From NCBI RefSeq assembly GCF_023656565.1, contig NZ_JAMOKG010000001.1:316456-380455 (forward strand): a stretch of DNA of 64,000 nt, given 5' to 3'. A program made the translations under genes and the position numbers. Under the pieces are notes generated by a model. The model was not told the DNA's origin, did not search any database, and saw only the letters and a list, made by a program, of their open reading frames with translations. Numbering within the stretch: the first letter of the stretch is position 1; each line of letters opens with the position of its first letter. This DNA is from Flavobacterium tyrosinilyticum (GTDB lineage: Bacteria; Bacteroidota; Bacteroidia; Flavobacteriales; Flavobacteriaceae). Shown here piece after piece: positions 1 through 6,916 of this stretch.

Positions 1-9
1 TACAAAACA

Positions 10-23
10 AGCGAACGTTCGCT
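10..23. promoter_or_regulatory. Perfect 14-bp palindrome upstream of the XRE regulator
   Basis: AGCGAACGTTCGCT is its own reverse complement. It ends about 19 bp before the -33 hexamer of the promoter of the following regulator gene, a reasonable place for an operator. Binding of any protein, including autoregulation, is inference. Confidence 0.4.
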
Positions 24-41
24 AAATTTTAAAAATATTTT

Positions 42-73
42 TTTGGCGATTATTTTTAGATTACTTACATTTG
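42..73 (+). promoter_or_regulatory. Bacteroidota promoter of the XRE/DUF2083 regulator gene
   Basis: A TTTG at 42-45 is separated by 20 bp from TACATTTG at 66-73, matching the -33/-7 consensus (TTTG and TAnnTTTG). The -7 element ends only 4 bp before the ATG at 78, so the transcript may be leaderless. Confidence 0.6.
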
Positions 74-77
74 GATT

Positions 78-1559
78 ATGGATATCGAAAAAGACTATAT
101 AAAGCTGATTTTTGGGCTAAAAATGAAACAAGTTCGTACGCAAAAAAACTTGTCTCTTTTTGGCTTAGCCAAACTGACCAATCTTTCAAAATCGTACTTG
201 AACGAAATTGAAAAGGGAAAAAAATATCCAAAAACAGATAAAATTCTGCTTCTCTGTGAGCATTTGGATGTGAATTACGACCAAATGGTGTCTTTAAAAC
301 TCGACAACAACCTCGCTCCTATTGGCGAAATCTTGAAATCAGGAATTTTAAAAGAGATTCCGCTCGAGCTTTTCGGGATCCAGGAAGCGGATTTAATTGA
401 TATTATTGCCAATGCTCCAGCAAAAGTCAATGCGTTTATTAGTACAATAATCGAAATCGCGCAACACTATAATTTAAGCCGCGAAAGTTTCTTTTTAGCC
501 GCTTTGCGTTCGTATCAGGAAGCGCACAGTAATTATTTTGAGGACTTAGAAGAAAAAGTAATTGCATTTTCAAAGTCGTTTCAAATTAATCTGGATTCTA
601 AAATCAGCGTTGAAGAATTGGAAGCGATTTTAAAAGAGGAATACGAATACAACATTAAAGAAATCGCTTTTACAGATCAGGAAGCTTTGGGCGATTTGCG
701 CTCGATTTATGTTCCAAAAAGTAAAACTTTATTGCTTTCAACCGAATTAGATTCTCCGCAGAAAGCATTTATTTTAGCCAAAGAAATAGCTTATAATTAT
801 CTAAAAATATCCGATCGATTACTGACTTTCAGCTGGATTAAGTTTGAAAATTTCGATCAGGTTTTGCACAACTTTTATGCTTCTTATTTTGCCGGCGCTT
901 TATTATTGCCGAGAAAATTGGTTGTCGAGAAAATCAATTCTTTTTTGGAAAATGAAAATCCAAAACCCGAAGAATTTGTTCAATTAATTGAAAGCTTTGA
1001 AGTTTCGCCAGAATCGTTTTATCAGCGATTGACCAATTTATTACCAAAAGATTTTCAGCTAAAAAACTTGTTCTTTTTAAGATTATCACATAAAATCAAT
1101 TCTGATTTTTACCAGATCAATAAAGAGTTGCACATTACACATCAGCAGGAACCGCACGCTAATGAAACCAACGAACATTATTGCAGAAGATGGGTTTCGA
1201 TAAAAACAATTGACGAAGCGATCAGACAAAACAAATCTCATTTTTTTGATGCACAAATATCGAGTTATGCGAATAGCGGAAACGAATATCTGGTTTTTTC
1301 ATCGGCTACAAAAGATCCTTTCTTGCATGATACCATCCGAAGTATTTCTGTTGGAATTTTGATCAATCCAGCCATGAAAAAGAAATTCAAATTCATCGAC
1401 GGAAAACCTTTGGTGAAACGAATTGTTGGTGTAACTTGTGAGACTTGCGCTGTCAAAGATTGCTTAGAAAGAGTTGCCCCACCAATTGTTTTAGAAAGAA
1501 AAAAACGCCACGAGAATACAGATGCTGTTGTACAGCAATTTATGAATCAATATAGTTAG
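78..1559 (+). CDS. XRE-family transcriptional regulator with ImmA/IrrE-like and DUF2083 regions
   Basis: Cytoplasmic DNA-binding regulator of 493 residues. Residues about 8-62 form an HTH_XRE domain (LTNLSKSYLNEIEKGKKYPK is a typical helix 2-3). The middle, about 160-290, resembles the ImmA/IrrE fold, but where the HExxH zinc motif would lie the sequence reads ILAKEIAYNYL, so peptidase activity is unlikely. The C-terminus carries the DUF2083-type cysteine cluster C454-x2-C457-x4-C462. This architecture is that of RamB/ScfR-type regulators of short-chain acyl-CoA and acetate metabolism. No metabolic gene adjoins it, so the target is unknown. The ATG at 78 is chosen because DYIKLIFGLK is usual at the N-terminus of the family and it follows a good promoter. 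Confidence 0.88.
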   Translation: MDIEKDYIKLIFGLKMKQVRTQKNLSLFGLAKLTNLSKSYLNEIEKGKKYPKTDKILLLCEHLDVNYDQMVSLKLDNNLAPIGEILKSGILKEIPLELFGIQEADLIDIIANAPAKVNAFISTIIEIAQHYNLSRESFFLAALRSYQEAHSNYFEDLEEKVIAFSKSFQINLDSKISVEELEAILKEEYEYNIKEIAFTDQEALGDLRSIYVPKSKTLLLSTELDSPQKAFILAKEIAYNYLKISDRLLTFSWIKFENFDQVLHNFYASYFAGALLLPRKLVVEKINSFLENENPKPEEFVQLIESFEVSPESFYQRLTNLLPKDFQLKNLFFLRLSHKINSDFYQINKELHITHQQEPHANETNEHYCRRWVSIKTIDEAIRQNKSHFFDAQISSYANSGNEYLVFSSATKDPFLHDTIRSISVGILINPAMKKKFKFIDGKPLVKRIVGVTCETCAVKDCLERVAPPIVLERKKRHENTDAVVQQFMNQYS

Positions 1560-1565
1560 AATGCC

Positions 1566-1925
1566 ATGAAATATTTTGCTTTACTCATCACGCTGCTTTT
1601 CATTAACTTCAATCAGAAAACAGATAAACTTACTGGCCGATACAATTATTTGATTGAAGACGATAATGCTTATATCCTAAAAGATAAAATTACTTTTAAG
1701 GACAGCATTTTTGCTTTTGATAACAAATATTTGCCGAAAGGAAAAGTTTCTTATGGCAATGTAATACTATTGGATAATTTCATTAATACCGATTTGATTA
1801 TCAGTATTCCAAAGGATCAAATCGAAAAAGATACTATTCCTTTTTTTATGCATGATAAGAAACATCGTGCTATGAATTATCTTGATGTAGTAGTTGGAAA
1901 AGGGAAATTGGTTCGGATTAAGTAG
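1566..1925 (+). CDS. Small exported hypothetical protein
   Basis: A 119-residue protein I do not recognise. The first 15-17 residues (MKYFALLITLLFINF) form a short hydrophobic signal-like segment with no lipobox cysteine. The rest is polar, rich in Lys and Asp, and probably beta-stranded. It starts 6 bp after the stop of the XRE regulator in the same direction, so the two are probably cotranscribed. It is followed by a hairpin with a T-run at 1931-1970. No catalytic motif is visible. Confidence 0.6.
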   Translation: MKYFALLITLLFINFNQKTDKLTGRYNYLIEDDNAYILKDKITFKDSIFAFDNKYLPKGKVSYGNVILLDNFINTDLIISIPKDQIEKDTIPFFMHDKKHRAMNYLDVVVGKGKLVRIK

Positions 1926-1930
1926 TTTTT

Positions 1931-1970
1931 AATAATCTCGCAAAGACGCTAAGTCGCAAAGATTATTTTT
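1931..1970 (+). terminator. Octamer-periodic hairpin/terminator
   Basis: AATAATCT at 1931 pairs with AGATTATT at 1960, followed by a T-run. The loop holds three contiguous octamers, CGCAAAGA, CGCTAAGT and CGCAAAGA (1939-1962), a member of the dispersed octamer family. It follows the 119-aa gene, so a terminator role is likely. Confidence 0.5.
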
Positions 1971-1997
1971 CTTTGAGTGCAATTGTTCAACGCAATC

Positions 1998-2098
1998 TTG
2001 TCATCCTGAGGAACGAAGGATCACACTCGGAACTCGACAAAAATTGACGATTATGTAGGGGAATTTCTTGTGTGATCCTTCGTTCCTCAGGATGACAA
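1998..2098. repeat. Long inverted repeat, TGTCA-ended family
   Basis: The 29-bp arms 1998-2026 and 2070-2098 are perfect reverse complements. The outer ends are TTGTCA and TGACAA, and the body is the ATCCTGAGGAACGAAGGATC type. The central loop is about 43 bp. Similar arms with other bodies occur at 4410-4482, 34295-34399 and 34429-34496. Confidence 0.85.
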
Positions 2099-2165
2099 AC
2101 TTTGTGGCTACACTTTGTGTTCAATCGTAAATAAAACTTCTACTGAAAACTAAAACTTCTAAAAT

Positions 2166-2243
2166 AGCCCCGATAGAAGTGGAAATCCTTTTGTGTCTCG
2201 TTCCTTTAACGAGACACAAAAGATTGAAACGGATAGCGGGACT
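2166..2243 (+). ncRNA. Structured intergenic element, copy 1 (Flavo-1-like candidate)
   Basis: An outer stem CCCG (2169-2172) / CGGG (2237-2240) closes two conserved purine-rich strands (ATAGAAGTGGAAATC and GATTGAAACGGATAG). These enclose a 15-bp hairpin, CTTTTGTGTCTCGTT at 2188-2202 with its complement at 2208-2222. Copy 2 at 34169-34232 keeps the loop strands but changes both stems with compensating bases. It resembles what I recall of the Flavo-1 RNA motif of Bacteroidota, which I could not check. The strand is as written and uncertain. Confidence 0.55.
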
Positions 2244-2283
2244 AAACGTCTTTTGAAAACGATACTTCTGCTCCCGAAAAAAA

Positions 2284-2323
2284 CTTAGCATCTCAGCCAC
2301 TTAGAACCTCAGAATCTTTTCTT
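2284..2323. repeat. Octamer-periodic tract
   Basis: Five contiguous octamers, CTTAGCAT, CTCAGCCA, CTTAGAAC, CTCAGAAT and CTTTTCTT, run directly into the pirin operator at 2321. Period 8 with C-T-Y-A-G at fixed phase marks the same family as the 13.1 kb array. Confidence 0.65.
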
Positions 2324-2366
2324 AATCTACATTAAGTGCTTTTCGTTTACATCGACTGTATCTTTG
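2321..2366 (+). promoter_or_regulatory. Pirin operator and promoter shared with yceI
   Basis: The box CTTAATCTACATTAAGTGCT (2321-2340) contains the inverted repeat CTTAA-N6-TTAAG. It starts 38 bp before the -7 element TATCTTTG (2359-2366). The yceI promoter has the same box (2 mismatches in 20) at the same 38-bp offset, and both continue with CTATCAAAAT after the -7 element. No clear -33 TTG is present. The box sits where a class II activator would bind, so activator dependence is inferred. Confidence 0.65.
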
Positions 2367-2395
2367 TACTATCAAAATCAATAAAAGACAAAATC

Positions 2396-3112
2396 ATGGA
2401 AAATATAGTATTGCACAAAGCAGACACAAGAGGAAACGCAAATCACGGATGGTTGAACGCTTATCATAGCTTTAGCTTTGCGAGCTGGTACAATCCAGAT
2501 AGAATTCAGTTTGGAGCGCTTCGTGTTTTGAATGACGATACAATTGCTGCGGGAATGGGATTTGGAACTCACCCTCACGATAATATGGAAATTATTACGA
2601 TTCCGTTGGAAGGTGATTTGGCTCATAAAGACAGCATGGGAAATACGGAAGTGATCAAAAACGGAGATATTCAGGTAATGAGTGCAGGAACTGGAATTCA
2701 GCATAGTGAGTTTAATCCGAATGAAGATCAGCAGACTAAATTGTTGCAGATTTGGTTGTTTCCAAACAAAAGAAATGTTACGCCTCGTTATCAGCAAATT
2801 ACTTTGGATGTTGCCGATAGACACAATAAATTGTCTCAGGTTTTATCTCCAAATGCAGATGATGAAGGAGTTTGGATTCACCAAGACGCATGGTTCAATA
2901 TGGGTAATTTCGATTCTGGAATTACGGCCGAATATAAAATCAAAAAAGAAGGAAACGGAGTTTATGCTTTCGTTTTAAAGGGAAATGTAACCATCAACGG
3001 TCAGGAATTAAATTCTCGTGATGCAGTTGGAATTTCAGGAACTGATGTTTTAAATATTAAAGCCAATACAGATGCTGAATTTTTATTAATGGACATTCCG
3101 ATGAATTATTAA
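2396..3112 (+). CDS. Pirin family protein
   Basis: A cytoplasmic bicupin of 238 residues. Pirins are metal-binding cupins; some act as quercetin 2,3-dioxygenases or as redox-linked regulators. The N-terminal cupin shows the expected ligands H59, H61, H103 and E105 (THPHDNME and GIQHSEF). The C-terminal cupin lacks them, as is usual. An in-frame ATG 60 bp upstream overlaps the promoter, so the ATG at 2396 is used; it gives the canonical start MENIVLHKADTRG. The gene shares an operator with yceI and is followed by its own terminator. The substrate is unknown, and an oxidative or electrophile stress role is inferred. Confidence 0.92.
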   Translation: MENIVLHKADTRGNANHGWLNAYHSFSFASWYNPDRIQFGALRVLNDDTIAAGMGFGTHPHDNMEIITIPLEGDLAHKDSMGNTEVIKNGDIQVMSAGTGIQHSEFNPNEDQQTKLLQIWLFPNKRNVTPRYQQITLDVADRHNKLSQVLSPNADDEGVWIHQDAWFNMGNFDSGITAEYKIKKEGNGVYAFVLKGNVTINGQELNSRDAVGISGTDVLNIKANTDAEFLLMDIPMNY

Positions 3113-3143
3113 TTCAAACAAAAACAATTAATACCTGTACTTT

Positions 3144-3190
3144 GAAACGATAATAAATCTGTAAATCAGATCATTATCGTTTCTTTTTTT
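3144..3190 (+). terminator. Rho-independent terminator after pirin
   Basis: GAAACGATAAT (3144-3154) pairs with ATTATCGTTTC (3173-3183), followed by seven T. It lies about 30 bp after the pirin stop. Confidence 0.75.
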
Positions 3191-3276
3191 GTTCCATTTC
3201 AAAAAAGAAAGACTAACTTTATGATAAGAAATTGGTCTGACTTTAAAATTAAAACTAATCCTTAAAATTTTAAACC

Positions 3277-3507
3277 ATGAATCCAAATAACCTAACTAAA
3301 GAATACACAAACGGAGAAGTTACGATTGTATGGCAATCTGGAAAATGCATTCATTCTGCCAATTGTGTCAAAAATAATCCAGATGTTTTTCGCCCAAAAG
3401 AAAAACCCTGGATTACTCCAGAACAATCTACAACTGAGAAAATAATTTCTACTGTTAATAAATGTCCTTCAGGAGCGCTGACATTTTATATGAATAGCAA
3501 AAACTAA
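3277..3507 (+). CDS. YjdI-type (4Fe-4S) mono-cluster protein
   Basis: A 76-residue ferredoxin-like protein matching the YjdI family. Visible Fe-S residues are C24 and C30 (GKCIHSANCVKN) and C63 (NKCPSGAL). A fourth cysteine is absent, as is common in this family. YjdI is often paired with a small acetyltransferase, which is missing here. It sits between pirin and YceI. A TAACTTTA near 3213 might be its -7 element, but the shared CTTAA-N6-TTAAG box is absent. The electron partner is unknown. Confidence 0.82.
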   Translation: MNPNNLTKEYTNGEVTIVWQSGKCIHSANCVKNNPDVFRPKEKPWITPEQSTTEKIISTVNKCPSGALTFYMNSKN

Positions 3508-3520
3508 GCTTAAGCATTAG

Positions 3521-3686
3521 TTTTTTTTCGCCACAGATTAAAAGGATTAAATTGATTTTTTTCGCCACGTCTCGAGCGATAGCGAACAGGCGTAGCAATT
3601 GCTCGAAATAAATTGAATTGAAACTTGTGGAAATTCGTGGCAATATTTCTTTTAATCCTATTAATCTGTGTAATCTGTGGCAAAAA
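3521..3686. repeat. Nested long inverted repeat
   Basis: The outer arms TCGCCACAGATTAAAAGGAT (near 3528) and AATCTGTGGCAAAAA (near 3672, preceded by TTTTAATCC) are roughly complementary. Inside lie TTCGCCACG (3561) with CGTGGCAA (3636), and TCGAGC with GCTCGA. The result is a three-tier cruciform with no coding sense, filling most of the spacer before yceI. Confidence 0.6.
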
Positions 3687-3704
3687 CAATTACATTTTTC
3701 ATTT

Positions 3705-3750
3705 CTTAATCTAGGTTAAGTGCTCCAGGACAACTGTCACCGTAACTTTG
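3705..3750 (+). promoter_or_regulatory. yceI operator and promoter shared with pirin
   Basis: The box CTTAATCTAGGTTAAGTGCT (3705-3724) begins 38 bp before the -7 element TAACTTTG (3743-3750). Box, spacing and the downstream CTATCAAAAT match the pirin promoter, while the flanks differ. This indicates control by one regulator. Confidence 0.65.
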
Positions 3751-3796
3751 TCCTATCAAAATGAAACAAATTAATTATTTAAAAAAAAATAAAATT

Positions 3797-4330
3797 ATGG
3801 CAACTACAAAATGGTCAATTGACCCAACTCACTCAGAAATTGGTTTTAAAGTTAAACACATGATGTTTACAAATGTTTCAGGAAAATTCGGAACTTATGA
3901 TGCTTCTGCAATTACAGAAGGAGAAAGTTTTGATAATGCAGATTTCAGTTTTTCTGCTGATATTGCTTCAGTAGACACTGCAAATGCTGATCGTGACGGA
4001 CATTTAAGAAGCGGTGATTTCTTTGACGCTGAAAATCACCCGAAATTAACTTTCAAATCTTCTGCTTTCAAAAAAATCAATGATGGTGAATATGAATTAA
4101 CTGGAGATTTAGACATTAAAGGTGTTTCTAAAACAGTAAAATTCCCAGTTGAATTTAGCGGAATCATGACTGATCCTTGGGGAAATACAAAAGTAGGTTT
4201 AAGCATAGAAGGAAAAATTAATCGTAAAGATTGGGGTTTAAATTGGAACTCAGCTCTTGAAACAGGTGGTGTTTTGGTAGGTGAAGAAGTTCGTTTGAAC
4301 ATTGAATTACAATTTGTAAAACAAGCCTAA
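3797..4330 (+). CDS. YceI family protein
   Basis: A lipocalin-like isoprenoid-binding beta-barrel of 177 residues, the usual family length. The family signature is clear: WSIDPTHSEIGFKVKHMMF at the start, DRDGHLRSGDFFDAENHP in the middle and NRKDWGLNWN near the end. There is no signal peptide, so this copy is cytoplasmic, unlike E. coli YceI. The ATG at 3761 lies only 10 bp past the -7 element, so the start at 3797 is preferred. It shares its operator with pirin, and such pairs are often stress-induced. The ligand is not determinable. Confidence 0.92.
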   Translation: MATTKWSIDPTHSEIGFKVKHMMFTNVSGKFGTYDASAITEGESFDNADFSFSADIASVDTANADRDGHLRSGDFFDAENHPKLTFKSSAFKKINDGEYELTGDLDIKGVSKTVKFPVEFSGIMTDPWGNTKVGLSIEGKINRKDWGLNWNSALETGGVLVGEEVRLNIELQFVKQA

Positions 4331-4360
4331 TACTTATAATAGGTTTTAATTTGGTTGGTT

Positions 4361-4394
4361 AAAATCCTGTACCTTCTCGGGGTACAGGATTTTT
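4361..4394 (+). terminator. Rho-independent terminator after yceI
   Basis: AAAATCCTGTACC (4361-4373) pairs with GGTACAGGATTTT (4381-4393) across a 7-nt loop and ends in T. It is symmetrical enough also to serve the opposing AraC gene. Confidence 0.85.
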
Positions 4395-4409
4395 TGCTTT
4401 TAGGAACGG

Positions 4410-4482
4410 GGCTTCGACTTCGCTCAGCCTGACAATCGTATTCTTAAAGATATCATATGTCAGGCTGAGCGAAGTCGAAGCC
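4410..4482. repeat. Inverted repeat, tail-to-tail TGTCA family
   Basis: Perfect 25-bp arms lie at 4410-4434 and 4458-4482. Here the TGACA/TGTCA ends face the loop and GGCTTCGAC/GTCGAAGCC is outermost, the opposite of the copy at 34429-34496. The same half-site therefore occurs in both pairings. Confidence 0.85.
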
Positions 4483-4487
4483 ACTTC

Positions 4488-5348
4488 TTACTTTACATTT
4501 CTAAATTCAGTCGGCGACATTCCGGTTTGTTTTTTGAAGAAGCGGGAGAAATATGAATAATCTTCGTAACCGACTTTGAATGCTACTTCATTTACAGCTA
4601 ATTGTTTGTCGATCAGCATTCTTTTTATTTCCAAAATCACTCGGTCTGTAATTACTTCTGTGGCTGTTTTTTGGAGAATTTCGTTACAGATTCTGTTTAA
4701 ATGCTTCAACGTAATATTTAGTTTTTCTGCATAAAATGAAGGCAGTTTCTCTGTTCTGAAATATTCTTCTAAAAGCGATTCAAACGTATTGATTTTAATA
4801 TTGTAAGAATGGGTTTGATGCGAATACGTTTCGCCATATTTTCTAGCGACTTCAATATGAATGCAATCCAATAAATTCAATAATTTGTCTAATTGATATT
4901 TATTAGCTTGACTATTTTCTTGAATCAACAAATCGAAATAAGGTAGGATTTTCGGGATTTCCTTTTCTTCAAAAACCATCTCGGGACGGTTTTGAATGGA
5001 ATGGTAAAAATTGTAATCGTTGATTTTTTTCTGTCCGAAATACAGATTATACAATTCCTGTGAAAAGATAATAACGAAACCTTCAATATCTTCCGATAAA
5101 TTCCAATGGTGCATTTGCCCAGGTTGAAGCACAAAAAGACTTCCTCTTTTGATTTCGAATTGATCAAAATCGACTTCATGCAATCCCGAGCCATTTGTAA
5201 AAAAGACCATTAAATAGGAATCGTGGCGATGCGGTTCTTCTACAAAACTGTGACTTTTTAAATGCTCCGTAAAAGTATTGACATAGAAATCGCGGTGAAT
5301 ATCGTTACAGCTAAAATTCTGAACACTATAAATGGGATATTTTTTCAT
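4488..5348 (-). CDS. AraC family transcriptional regulator with cupin sensor domain
   Basis: A 286-residue regulator. Residues about 30-110 form a cupin (EEPHRHDSYLMVFF, LQPGQMHHW), and 185-283 hold two AraC helix-turn-helices (EVAFKVGYEDYSYFSRFFKK, MSPTEFR). It is convergent with yceI and divergent from the DUF983 gene. As the nearest regulator to the pirin-yceI pair it is a candidate for the shared box, but that is only positional inference. The effector is unknown. Confidence 0.88.
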   Translation of the reverse strand: MKKYPIYSVQNFSCNDIHRDFYVNTFTEHLKSHSFVEEPHRHDSYLMVFFTNGSGLHEVDFDQFEIKRGSLFVLQPGQMHHWNLSEDIEGFVIIFSQELYNLYFGQKKINDYNFYHSIQNRPEMVFEEKEIPKILPYFDLLIQENSQANKYQLDKLLNLLDCIHIEVARKYGETYSHQTHSYNIKINTFESLLEEYFRTEKLPSFYAEKLNITLKHLNRICNEILQKTATEVITDRVILEIKRMLIDKQLAVNEVAFKVGYEDYSYFSRFFKKQTGMSPTEFRNVK

Positions 5349-5495
5349 AAATAAGTATTATTTATTTTTTTGATTATAAAAATCACCGTTTCCATTTTGT
5401 AATTTGGAATTTGTTTTTTGAAAATTTAAATCAAAATGTCTTTATTGTGCTATAATAAGCGAAGATACTAAAAAGACTTTTATAATGCTCTGAAT

Positions 5496-5503
5496 TACCT
5501 TTG
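5496..5503 (+). promoter_or_regulatory. -7 element of the DUF983 gene
   Basis: TACCTTTG matches TAnnTTTG, 23 bp before the ATG. No convincing -33 element is seen. Confidence 0.4.
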
Positions 5504-5526
5504 TATAAACAAAAATTAACAATATC

Positions 5527-5889
5527 ATGTCAAGCGCATTAACTCATATTTTAAAAAACGAATGTCCTGTTTGTCATAAAGGAAAAGTTTTTACAGACAA
5601 AAATATTTTTCTGAATTTCAGTTTTCCGAAAATGAATGAATACTGCAGCCACTGCAATTATAAGTTTCAAAAAGAGCCTGGTTATTTCTTTGGTGCTATG
5701 TATGTAAACTACGGATTAACAGTTGCTCAAGGAATTGCAACCTATTGTATTGCTCAGTATTTTTTCGAAACAAACTTCGATTTAAGAATCCTTCCTATTA
5801 TTGCTGTGGTTATTACTTTACTGACTCCTTTTAATCTTAGATTTTCAAGATTAGCATGGATTTATATGTTTAAGAGATATACGAGCTAA
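5527..5889 (+). CDS. DUF983 family membrane protein
   Basis: A 120-residue protein with two zinc-ribbon-like CxxC pairs, C13-x2-C16 (CPVCHKGK) and C40-x2-C43 (CSHCNYKF), followed by two hydrophobic helices at about 55-75 and 83-105. This is the DUF983 layout, cytoplasmic zinc ribbon plus membrane hairpin. The function is unknown; related proteins often lie near cytochrome oxidase genes, which is not the case here. fabD follows after a short gap with its own promoter. Confidence 0.85.
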   Translation: MSSALTHILKNECPVCHKGKVFTDKNIFLNFSFPKMNEYCSHCNYKFQKEPGYFFGAMYVNYGLTVAQGIATYCIAQYFFETNFDLRILPIIAVVITLLTPFNLRFSRLAWIYMFKRYTS

Positions 5890-5898
5890 AAAAAATAG

Positions 5899-5906
5899 TA
5901 CTTTTG
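5899..5906 (+). promoter_or_regulatory. -7 element of fabD
   Basis: TACTTTTG fits TAnnTTTG, starting 10 bp after the DUF983 stop and giving a leader of about 50 nt. No clear -33 element. Confidence 0.4.
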
Positions 5907-5960
5907 CCTTTCAATTGAAACTAATTTTCAATCAAAAAAAATAAAAAACAAATTAGACAA

Positions 5961-6833
5961 ATGAAAGCATACGTATTTCCGGGTCAAGGAGCGCAATTCA
6001 CAGGAATGGGTAAAGACGTTTATGAAAATTCGGCTTTAGCCAAAGAATTATTCGAAAAAGCAAATGAAATTCTAGGTTTCAGAATTACAGATATCATGTT
6101 TGAAGGTACTGCCGAAGAACTAAAAGAAACTAAAGTAACGCAACCAGCTGTATTTTTGCACTCTGTTATTTTAGCTAAAACTTTAGAAGATTTCAAACCG
6201 GAAATGGTTGCAGGGCATTCATTAGGAGAATTTTCAGCTTTGGTTGCTAACGGAACTTTATCTTTTGAAGATGGTCTTAAATTAGTTTCTCAGCGTGCTT
6301 TGGCAATGCAAAAAGCTTGCGAAATTACTCCATCAACAATGGCTGCTGTTTTAGGTTTGGCCGATAATGTTGTAGAAGAAGTTTGTGCTTCTATCGATGG
6401 TGTTGTGGTTGCTGCTAACTATAACTGCCCAGGACAATTAGTTATTTCTGGTGAAACTACTGCTGTTGAAAAAGCTTGCGAAGCTATGAAAGCTGCTGGA
6501 GCAAAACGTGCTTTGATTTTACCTGTTGGAGGTGCTTTTCACTCTCCAATGATGGAGCCAGCAAGAGAAGAATTGGCTGCCGCAATTGAAGCAACTACTT
6601 TCTCTGCTCCAATCTGTCCTGTGTATCAAAACGTAACTGCAAATGCGGTTTCTGATGCTAATGAAATTAAAAAGAATTTAATCATTCAATTGACTGCTCC
6701 TGTAAAATGGACTCAGTCTGTACAGCAAATGATCGCTGATGGCGCTACTTTGTTTACTGAAGTTGGTCCTGGAAAAGTATTAACTGGTTTGATTAATAAA
6801 ATTGACAAAGAAGCTGCTGTTGCGAATGCTTAA
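5961..6833 (+). CDS. fabD: Malonyl-CoA:ACP S-malonyltransferase
   Basis: Transfers malonyl from CoA to acyl carrier protein, the entry to fatty-acid elongation, in the cytoplasm. At 290 residues it has the usual length. Conserved parts are the oxyanion-hole GQGAQF (8-13), nucleophile S87 in GHSLGEF, and catalytic H193 in AFHSPMMEPA. It is monocistronic here, with a promoter just upstream and a strong hairpin after it. Other fab genes are not in the window. Confidence 0.96.
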   Translation: MKAYVFPGQGAQFTGMGKDVYENSALAKELFEKANEILGFRITDIMFEGTAEELKETKVTQPAVFLHSVILAKTLEDFKPEMVAGHSLGEFSALVANGTLSFEDGLKLVSQRALAMQKACEITPSTMAAVLGLADNVVEEVCASIDGVVVAANYNCPGQLVISGETTAVEKACEAMKAAGAKRALILPVGGAFHSPMMEPAREELAAAIEATTFSAPICPVYQNVTANAVSDANEIKKNLIIQLTAPVKWTQSVQQMIADGATLFTEVGPGKVLTGLINKIDKEAAVANA

Positions 6834-6875
6834 TTAGTATTCAGTTTTTAGTGATCAGTTAAAAACTATACTTAT

Positions 6876-6913
6876 AAAAAATCCTCATGAACAGATTGTT
6901 TATGAGGATTTTT
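6876..6913. terminator. Bidirectional terminator between fabD and the TA-like pair
   Basis: AAAAATCCTCAT pairs with ATGAGGATTTTT, extended by an AACA/TGTT step. A- and T-runs on the two sides serve both converging genes. Confidence 0.85.
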
Positions 6914-6916
6914 GCT

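Larger units (their letters stand above)
1926..2320. other. Gene-free spacer built of repeats
   Basis: About 400 bases with no credible gene. In order it holds an octamer-periodic hairpin (1931-1970), a 29-bp perfect inverted repeat (1998-2098), an RNA-like element (2166-2243) and a second octamer tract (2284-2323) running into the pirin operator. Confidence 0.7.

Noticed and set aside
78..1559. Active ImmA/IrrE metallopeptidase
   Set aside because: The HExxH zinc motif is absent at the expected place (ILAKEIAYNYL).
1998..2098. Miniature transposon with target-site duplication
   Set aside because: The arms are perfect, but I could not find a convincing flanking duplication at this copy or at the other three.
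4488..5348. The AraC protein as proven regulator of pirin and yceI
   Set aside because: Only proximity supports it. AraC sites are usually direct repeats, while the shared box is an inverted repeat, so a dimeric MarR/HxlR/TetR-type protein is at least as likely.
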